From Candidatus Hydrogenedentota bacterium (GTDB taxonomy: Bacteria; Hydrogenedentota; Hydrogenedentia; Hydrogenedentales; SLHB01), in contig JACRLJ010000041.1 of assembly GCA_016215105.1 (NCBI GenBank), positions 1 to 51,276 on the forward strand: DNA of 51,276 bases. The letters are read 5' to 3'. The position numbers and the translations under genes were made by a program. Each line of letters begins with the position of its first letter. Position 1 is the stretch's first letter. This document shows positions 45,947 to 51,276 of this stretch, one piece after another. Below the pieces are notes generated by a model. That model searched no databases and was not told the DNA's origin. It saw only the letters and a list, made by a program, of their open reading frames with translations.

Positions 45947-46192
45947 TCACACCGGCGGCGCGATCGGCCGCGGCCTCGCGCGTGCGGCGCCCTCATCCCC
46001 GGCGATATGTGCCGCGGTAGACTCCGAATAAACTTCCTTTAGCACATACTGACATCCGGTGCTGCTCGCCGGATACTGTTCGTTCAGGGCGCTCGCGGCC
46101 GCCCGGGCGTCATGCATCGCCGGGAACCACACGGGCATCATCTGGACGACCTCAGCGGTCGAAACGTTGATCTTCCAGATTACGTACTTCAT
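45947..46192 (-). CDS. Small hypothetical protein
   Basis: An 81-residue protein, MKYVIWKINVSTAEVVQMMP then VWFPAMHDARAAASALNEQY and YVLKEV, with a Pro/Arg tail. The alternation of strands and a helix suggests a small alpha/beta domain. A GGGAG sequence is close to ATG 46192. It is 79 bases upstream of the MshEN-HDOD gene on the same strand. No family function known to me. Confidence 0.5.
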   Translation of the reverse strand: MKYVIWKINVSTAEVVQMMPVWFPAMHDARAAASALNEQYPASSTGCQYVLKEVYSESTAAHIAGDEGAARARPRPIAPPV

Positions 46193-46310
46193 CGTCTCCC
46201 AACCCCGTCTTGGCGCCGATAACCCATCGAACCAGCGATGACGGCGCTCCCGTCACGAGAGCCAGAACGCCGCCCGCCGCTGCGAGCGGACACTGGTCCG
46301 CAGACTATTG

Positions 46311-46511
46311 TTATTTCAGTCGCCCCGAACCAGGCTCTGAAGGCAATGGCCCGGACGCGCCAATCCACTCGCTGACCTCATCCGAAGTGAGGTCAAGCAA
46401 ACGCGCCGTTCTGAGCGTATCCCTGCCGCAAAGCTCGTACACCTTCCAGACATGCTCCTTACTGAATCCTCGCAACGACTGCGTGTTTCGCTCGGTGTTT
46501 TCAGGGCTCAT
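46311..46511 (-). CDS. Small hypothetical protein, helix-turn-helix-like
   Basis: A 66-residue protein with VWKVYELCGRDTLRTARLLD and LTSDEVSEWI, a pattern like a Fis- or homeodomain-type helix-turn-helix. No Shine-Dalgarno sequence is seen before ATG 46511. It could be a small DNA-binding protein or a remnant of a longer regulator. The call rests on pattern and codon use only. Confidence 0.38.
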   Translation of the reverse strand: MSPENTERNTQSLRGFSKEHVWKVYELCGRDTLRTARLLDLTSDEVSEWIGASGPLPSEPGSGRLK

Positions 46512-46938
46512 GACCTACGCCTAATCCGGTTTACCCTTCGTTTCAACGTCACTAGCGCTCAGTGCCAATTGTGCTAACACCGAATCGGTACGCCTTTCTG
46601 CCCGGCCGTGGCGCCCCAGGCATAGTCTAGCTTGAGCCAATAGATACGCATTTGTTGCGCCACACGCTGTCTTGGGCGCGGCATTGCGTCTAACTCAATA
46701 AATAATAAGTACTTACGAAATTAGGGATTTGGTGGAAGGTGCGGGGATGTGGAAATAGTGCTCATTTTCTGGGCAGAGGTGTATAGAAATTAGACAACTT
46801 ACCCAGGCATGAAGACAACGGGAGACTTCGGGCTGAGGAAGCCGCCTCGATAGCGCGTAGTAGTGAACTGGAGAGTTCGACACGGCCGGCGTCGGAGGCG
46901 ACACCATGAATCCGGCCAGAAAGCCGGCTCTTTAACGC

Positions 46939-47025
46939 GGCGCGGCCAGAAAGCGTCTGTAAGTTGTTCAATGCCAGCGCTGGCTTGTGTAGAGCCTTGC
47001 TATGCGGAGGCTTTCTGGCCGCGCC
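46939..47025 (-). mobile_element. 87-bp MITE-like element, copy 2 (inverted relative to copy 1)
   Basis: The 16-bp ends at 46939-46954 and 47010-47025 are perfect inverted repeats, identical to those of 35764-35850, and the length is also 87 bases. Flanking similarity runs from 46912 (CCGGCCAGAAAGCCGG) to 47030 (CTAG). The interior keeps the tctgtaagttgttc block but is otherwise diverged. The remainder of the gap 46512-47089 shows no recognisable gene. Confidence 0.8.
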
Positions 47026-47089
47026 TCTAGGGCCTGCCCCGCCGAGCCACAAACGTCCGCCGGGAATTCACCGGTTCAGGGTCGGACTG

Positions 47090-48154
47090 CTAACTCGCAA
47101 GAGCGGTGAGTTTGCCCATTGCCTGGTCGGCGGAATGAAGAAGATGCTCGGTTTCTTCCCAGCCGATACAGCCGTCTGTGACCGATACCCCATAGCGCAG
47201 GCGGGACAGATCCTCCGGAAGCTTTTGGCTTCCTTCGACGAGGTTGCTCTCCACCATCACACCCACCACGTTTTCGTTTCCGTGGGCGCGCTGGCGGACC
47301 GCGTCGTCAAACACCGTCGACTGCCGCCGGTAATCCTTGCCGGAATTGGCGTGGCTGCAATCGATCATGATTCGCGGACGCAGGTCCGCCGCTTGGAGGC
47401 GTTGGACGGCGCCGGCGACATCCGCTTCACTGTAGTTCGGTCCGGACTGGCCGCCGCGCAGAATGAGGTGCCCGAGGGGATTGCCCGAGGTATGCACCAC
47501 GCAGGTTTGGCCTGCGCTGTCGATACCCAGAAAAGCGTGCGGATGCCGCGCCGACTCCATGGCGTCCAGAGCTGTCTGAAGATTTCCGTCGGTCCCGTTC
47601 TTATACCCAACCGGCATCGAGAGTCCGCTCGCCATCTGCCGGTGTGTTTGCGACTCCGTGGTCCGGGCGCCAATCGATGCCCAGACCACCAAGTCCGCCA
47701 AATACTGGGGTGTAATGGGGTCGAGCATTTCGGTGGCGGTCGGCAAGCCCATTTCGCAGACCGACAGAAGGAGACGGCGCGCCCGTGTAAGGCCCTCTTC
47801 CATGTCGAACGAGCCATCCATATGGGGGTCGTTGATCAAACCCTTCCAGCCGACCGTAGTGCGCGGCTTCTCAAAATACACGCGCATTACGATGTACAGA
47901 TGGCGTGAGAGTTCCGCGGAAAGGGTCATTAAACGCCGAGCGTACTCGAGAGCCGCAGCGTCATCGTGGATCGAACACGGCCCAACCACCACGAGCAAGC
48001 GCTTGTCCTCGCCGAGCAAAATATCGCGCACCTCGGCGCGCCCCGCGACAACCGTCGCGTTCGCGCATTCCGTCATCGGCAGCCGGTGTTTGAGGGTATC
48101 CGGGGCAATTAGAGGGACTATGCCCCTGACATTGATATCTTCTGTCCGTCGCAT
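47090..48154 (-). CDS. 3-deoxy-7-phosphoheptulonate (DAHP) synthase, class I
   Basis: A 354-residue enzyme condensing phosphoenolpyruvate and erythrose 4-phosphate at the entry to aromatic amino acid synthesis. AroG-type class I motifs are present: [30 protein letters not shown] (split), [29 protein letters not shown] (split), [10 protein letters not shown] and [12 protein letters not shown]. The length matches the AroF/G/H family. No other shikimate gene is nearby. No strong Shine-Dalgarno sequence is seen before ATG 48154. Confidence 0.95.
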   Translation of the reverse strand: MRRTEDINVRGIVPLIAPDTLKHRLPMTECANATVVAGRAEVRDILLGEDKRLLVVVGPCSIHDDAAALEYARRLMTLSAELSRHLYIVMRVYFEKPRTTVGWKGLINDPHMDGSFDMEEGLTRARRLLLSVCEMGLPTATEMLDPITPQYLADLVVWASIGARTTESQTHRQMASGLSMPVGYKNGTDGNLQTALDAMESARHPHAFLGIDSAGQTCVVHTSGNPLGHLILRGGQSGPNYSEADVAGAVQRLQAADLRPRIMIDCSHANSGKDYRRQSTVFDDAVRQRAHGNENVVGVMVESNLVEGSQKLPEDLSRLRYGVSVTDGCIGWEETEHLLHSADQAMGKLTALAS

Positions 48155-48202
48155 GACCCTAGAATAACACGAAACGGACAGCGGTCTCCACGTTGCGCGG
48201 TT

Positions 48203-49471
48203 CTACGCGGACGCGTCGACGGCTTCGCGGGCCAGCTCGACCCAGCGCATGATCCGCTGAGGGTCACCCGAAAGGGTGTGTACATCTTTCATGATGATCT
48301 CGATGTTACAGCCTTTGGCCACCGTAAGTGTATGGCGGAGATCCGCGCGAATGACGCTCTCATCGAAATCGGACATGCTGATCATCGCGGGATTCGGTTT
48401 GCGCGAATAGACGTACTTACGCCCCAATTCCTGAGCCATGAATTCCTCATCGCACCACGGCGAAATGGATAACCGCCCGAGATTGGGGAACTTTTTGACC
48501 ACCGGCCATTTCTGGTGGAGTGGCTCGCAGCACCCGTAATAACACGATCCAAAGCTCTCAACGATGGGCTGCTGATATTGGAACACAAATTCCTCGAACA
48601 TCGCAGGGGACACACCAATGGTCTCCTGCGACTCGCTCAGCACCCACAAGTCCTTTCTTCGGACGGGTGCGCCGTCCTCCTCTTTGCCCGGAAGCACATT
48701 TCCGCAGTACCCCATGCTTCCGGATCCGATGTAGTCGTTCCCGTTGTTGAGCGAGAACAGCCCCTCTCGTTCGAGCCACGCGCTGTAGGCCAGATAGTCA
48801 TCGCGCAGGAACGCCATGATGCGGTGAATACCTTCGGGGTTCGTGTACATCAGGGTCATCATGTTCTCGAGACCCACCAAGTCAATGAGCACGTTCGTCA
48901 TGCCCGTGGACCACCAGAAACCGCCGCGGATGCGCACGCGCAGTATCCCCTCGAACACGTGCTGGAGGTGGGCTTTCCAGGCGTGAGTCCGTTCTCGATC
49001 TACGGAATAGGTCCGCGGACGCAGCTTGTCGAAGTCCCGATCCAGATCCTGAAGCGGCGGATCCCAACTCCGGCTCGCGATGTTCGCATTGTTCACCTGG
49101 TGCGCGTAGTGCTGAATTGATGTGACACCGTAATCGCTCACGGTCACGAACCAGTTGCAGTCAATGTACGGTTCGACAACGTGGTCGTCTTTGACCTTTT
49201 CAAACTGGAAGATCTCGAATCGCAGATGTTTCTCGAGCGTGCGCGCCCATTCTTCCTGACAAGAGACCTGCGCGTCAGGCAGCATCTCGAACGCCACCCA
49301 GGGCTCCGTCAACACCATTGGACGCGCGCCATTCAGCGCCCCGTGCGCCTGCCACAGCCTGCGCCGCTCAACATTCACCGGGTCGTTCGCAATCGCTAGC
49401 TTGCGCCGTCCTAACTCCCTCAGGATCTCGATATCCTGCGGAACGATTTTCCATTCACCCGCGTCCGGCAT
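48203..49471 (-). CDS. Uroporphyrinogen decarboxylase (URO-D) family protein, not canonical HemE
   Basis: A 422-residue protein of the URO-D/methyltransferase TIM-barrel superfamily. Visible features are MVLTEPWVAFEML near residue 52, SDYGVTSIQHYAHQV, the Gly-rich YIGSGSMGYCGNVLPG and SCYYGCCEPLHQKWP, a motif I associate with atypical, possibly corrinoid or methyltransfer-related members. The signature FPAGPWTLMRQAGRYLPE-like N-terminus of HemE is absent, so porphyrin decarboxylation is doubtful despite hemL next door. AAAGGAA lies six bases before ATG 49471. Confidence 0.85.
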   Translation of the reverse strand: MPDAGEWKIVPQDIEILRELGRRKLAIANDPVNVERRRLWQAHGALNGARPMVLTEPWVAFEMLPDAQVSCQEEWARTLEKHLRFEIFQFEKVKDDHVVEPYIDCNWFVTVSDYGVTSIQHYAHQVNNANIASRSWDPPLQDLDRDFDKLRPRTYSVDRERTHAWKAHLQHVFEGILRVRIRGGFWWSTGMTNVLIDLVGLENMMTLMYTNPEGIHRIMAFLRDDYLAYSAWLEREGLFSLNNGNDYIGSGSMGYCGNVLPGKEEDGAPVRRKDLWVLSESQETIGVSPAMFEEFVFQYQQPIVESFGSCYYGCCEPLHQKWPVVKKFPNLGRLSISPWCDEEFMAQELGRKYVYSRKPNPAMISMSDFDESVIRADLRHTLTVAKGCNIEIIMKDVHTLSGDPQRIMRWVELAREAVDASA

Positions 49472-49486
49472 TTCTATTCCTTTCTC

Positions 49487-49510
49487 CCGTAGTCCCGCGC
49501 GGGACTACGG
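49487..49510. terminator. Perfect 24-bp palindrome between hemL and the URO-D gene
   Basis: CCGTAGTCCCGC and its exact complement meet without a loop base, just upstream of the URO-D ribosome binding site. There is no T-run. It may be a weak terminator of hemL or a REP-type sequence. Confidence 0.4.
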
Positions 49511-49547
49511 TGAAATCTCGGTTCGTCCTCTGTACCAGGGCGCCGGA

Positions 49548-50831
49548 TCAAAGTCCTTTCAGACTCGCGCGCGCCGCTTCAACCGTCTTAGCCAGATCGG
49601 ACGGCTCGTGGGCGCTGCTCATGAACATCGCCTCAAACTGCGACGGCGCAAGGTACACACCCCGGTTGAGCATTCCCCAGAAAAACTTTGCGTAGTGGCC
49701 TGTATTCGAGGCCGTCGCCTCGGCGTAGTTCGTGACCGGCCCGTCGTGGAAGAACATGCAGGCCATGCTGCCCACCTGCGTTTGGTACACCGGCACGCCG
49801 GCTTCTTTGGCGGCGGCGCCGAGTTCGGCGCACAGGTCCACCAGACGCTTTTCAATGCTCTCGAATACCCCAGGCTTCTCGAGCGCCTCCAGCGTAGCCA
49901 GACCCGCAGCGGTCGCCAGCGGGTTTCCCGACAAGGTGCCCGCCTGGTATACCGGCCCGACCGGGGACAGATGATCCATGATCGTCGCCGGTCCACCACA
50001 CGCGCCAACGGGCAGGCCGCCACCGATGACTTTGCCGAGCACGGTGAGGTCGGGCTTGATTCCATAGCGCGCCTGCGCGCCCCCAAGCGCAACCCGGAAG
50101 CCAGTCATCACCTCATCGAATATGAGCAGCGCGCCGTGTTGTTTGGTGATTTCCCGAAGGCCCTGAAGGTAGCCCGGCTCCGGCAGCACCACGCCCATGT
50201 TGCCCGCGACGGGTTCAATGATAACGCAGGCGATCTCGGCGCCGCGCGCCGCGAAGATCGCGCGCGCCGCCTCCAAGTCATTGTAGGGCATCGTCAACGT
50301 ACACGCCGCATAGTTCGCAGGCACTCCGGGGCTGGTCGGCACACCGAGCGTCGTCAAACCGCTGCCGGCTTTGACCAACAGTCCGTCCGCGTGTCCGTGA
50401 TAGCACCCTTCGATTTTCACGACAATGTCGCGTCCGGTGTAGCCGCGAGCCAGACGTATCGCGCTCATCGTGGCTTCCGTGCCACTGCTGACCAAACGGA
50501 CCTTCTCGATGGACGGAATGAGTTTGGCGATCTTTTGCGCCAATAGGATCTCGGCCTCGGTGGGAATCCCGAAACTCGACCCCCGCTCCATCGCCTTGGT
50601 AACGGCCTCCACAACGGAAGGATACGCGTGCCCAAGGACGAGCGGGCCCCAGGAAAGAACATAGTCGATCAACTCGTTGCCGTCCGCATCAACGATGTGA
50701 GCGCCCTTGCCGGACGCCACGAAGAACGGGTCGCCTCCGACGCCCTTGAACGCCCGTACCGGGCTGTTCACACCGCCAACCAGAACCGTGTTAGCCAAGC
50801 TCCACAATTCTTTCGACCTATCGCGTTTCAT
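49548..50831 (-). CDS. hemL: Glutamate-1-semialdehyde 2,1-aminomutase
   Basis: A 427-residue PLP enzyme that makes 5-aminolevulinate from glutamate-1-semialdehyde in the C5 haem pathway. From ATG 50831 (GGAGG four bases upstream) it opens SKELWSLANTVLVGGVNSPVRAF. PLP-binding elements are VSSGTEATMSAIRLARG, GCYHGHADGLLVKAGSG, IFDEVMTGFR and Lys267 in VLGKVIGGGLPVGA. Length and motifs are typical. The open frame upstream of the ATG is ignored because it lacks a binding site. Confidence 0.97.
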   Translation of the reverse strand: MKRDRSKELWSLANTVLVGGVNSPVRAFKGVGGDPFFVASGKGAHIVDADGNELIDYVLSWGPLVLGHAYPSVVEAVTKAMERGSSFGIPTEAEILLAQKIAKLIPSIEKVRLVSSGTEATMSAIRLARGYTGRDIVVKIEGCYHGHADGLLVKAGSGLTTLGVPTSPGVPANYAACTLTMPYNDLEAARAIFAARGAEIACVIIEPVAGNMGVVLPEPGYLQGLREITKQHGALLIFDEVMTGFRVALGGAQARYGIKPDLTVLGKVIGGGLPVGACGGPATIMDHLSPVGPVYQAGTLSGNPLATAAGLATLEALEKPGVFESIEKRLVDLCAELGAAAKEAGVPVYQTQVGSMACMFFHDGPVTNYAEATASNTGHYAKFFWGMLNRGVYLAPSQFEAMFMSSAHEPSDLAKTVEAARASLKGL

Positions 50832-50969
50832 GAATCCTCCGTGCGCGCGGTTCGTCCGCGTCTCAAAATCGAAGCTCAAGCATACCTTGCCGGGGCTCCG
50901 AAGCCTTCTGGAAAGATACTTCCCAAGACAAAACGGGCAGAAGCATAGCAGACCCGCAACCGCTCGCGC

Positions 50970-51276
50970 CTATTTTCCAAAGATGTGTCTGATTGTCCAT
51001 TTCTCGAATTCGATGGCCCAGAACAGCGCGCCACCAAGCACCACGCTAACGATCAGTTGCCCCGCGCTCAATGGAACCGTATTGAAAATTGATTGGAAGA
51101 AAGGCACGTAGAGTATCATGACCTGCAACGCGAGCATGCCCACGATAGCGCCCAACAAAGGCAGATTGGTGAACAGCCCTTGGCGAAACACCGAGTCGCG
51201 AACCGAGCGAACCGCCAGCGAGTTGCCCAATTGCAGGCACACAATAACCGTAAACATCATCGTCTGCACCGTTTCC
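50970..51276 (-). CDS. Cation-transporting P-type ATPase, C-terminal end only
   Basis: The frame is open through the right edge of the window and stops at 50970. About 101 residues are visible: ETVQTMMFTVIVCLQLGNSLAVRS, split at the helix, then LFTNLPLLGAIVGMLALQVMILYVPFFQSIF and a final helix ending FEKWTIRHIFGK. The three hydrophobic helices and the NSLAVRS loop match the Cation_ATPase_C domain of Ca2+ or Mg2+ type P-type ATPases. Ion specificity cannot be judged from this end. Confidence 0.8.
   Translation of the reverse strand, partial: ETVQTMMFTVIVCLQLGNSLAVRSVRDSVFRQGLFTNLPLLGAIVGMLALQVMILYVPFFQSIFNTVPLSAGQLIVSVVLGGALFWAIEFEKWTIRHIFGK

Noticed and set aside
48203-50831. Reading the URO-D and hemL genes as a haem operon
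   Set aside because: The URO-D protein lacks HemE signatures, and a strong palindrome separates the genes, so the adjacency alone does not show a haem role.

Overview
The window is a high-GC bacterial chromosome segment that I infer comes from an uncultured Planctomycetes/Hydrogenedentota-like lineage. The inference rests on gene content: a DUF1080 protein, a family PL10 pectate lyase, a DUF4838 protein, heparinase II/III, a Tat-type sulfatase, a Gfo/Idh/MocA oxidoreductase, an atypical URO-D protein, KdpC with a long insert, and several families of dispersed palindromic repeats. No rRNA, tRNA, CRISPR array, phage or complete insertion sequence was recognised. Both ends of the window cut through genes.

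Layout. 1-2.7 kb: the 3' end of an unknown gene, a repeat-rich gap, and an overlapping pair of amidohydrolase-fold genes. 3.2-14.9 kb (all minus strand): a complete potassium-uptake locus. The structural operon is a 31-aa membrane peptide, then kdpF, kdpA, kdpB and kdpC. Upstream of it lie a KdpD sensor domain fused to a USP domain and a PTS EIIA domain, a separate HAMP-PAS histidine kinase, a small unknown protein, an NtrC-type sigma54 activator and an NAD kinase. A well-spaced -24/-12 promoter and an upstream dyad precede the structural genes, so this locus appears to have replaced KdpD/KdpE with a sigma54 circuit. 15-20.3 kb: a two-domain iron-type ABC permease, a PilZ protein, a decayed vapBC pair, an unknown conserved protein and a MATE exporter.

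20.4-25.5 kb: carbohydrate genes (DUF1080, PL10 pectate lyase, a divergent DUF4838 protein). 25.5-32 kb: a composite palindromic repeat, an envelope protein of unknown function, two probable lipoproteins (one with a CBM-like domain), a TlpA-like thioredoxin and a GT39-like membrane glycosyltransferase with a C-terminal CBM-like domain. 32-37.3 kb: heparinase II/III and a UDP-glycosyltransferase, separated by mobile-looking repeats. 37.3-43.3 kb: a RIC-type iron-sulfur repair protein, a frameshifted conserved gene, a sulfatase, a Gfo/Idh oxidoreductase and a cold-shock protein; the last two share a promoter-proximal palindrome. 43.3-46.5 kb: HD-GYP and MshEN-HDOD signalling proteins and two small proteins. 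47-51.3 kb: DAHP synthase, a URO-D family protein, hemL, and the C-terminus of a P-type ATPase.

The clearest biological story is the rewired Kdp control module. The clearest genome-structure story is a set of small repeats: an 87-bp MITE-like element with perfect 16-bp inverted ends (two copies plus one collapsed copy), a 79-bp hairpin repeat (two copies), a longer pyrimidine-rich repeat (two copies), and two local inverted-repeat elements. Starts were moved inward from the longest possible ORF wherever a Shine-Dalgarno sequence or family alignment supported it.
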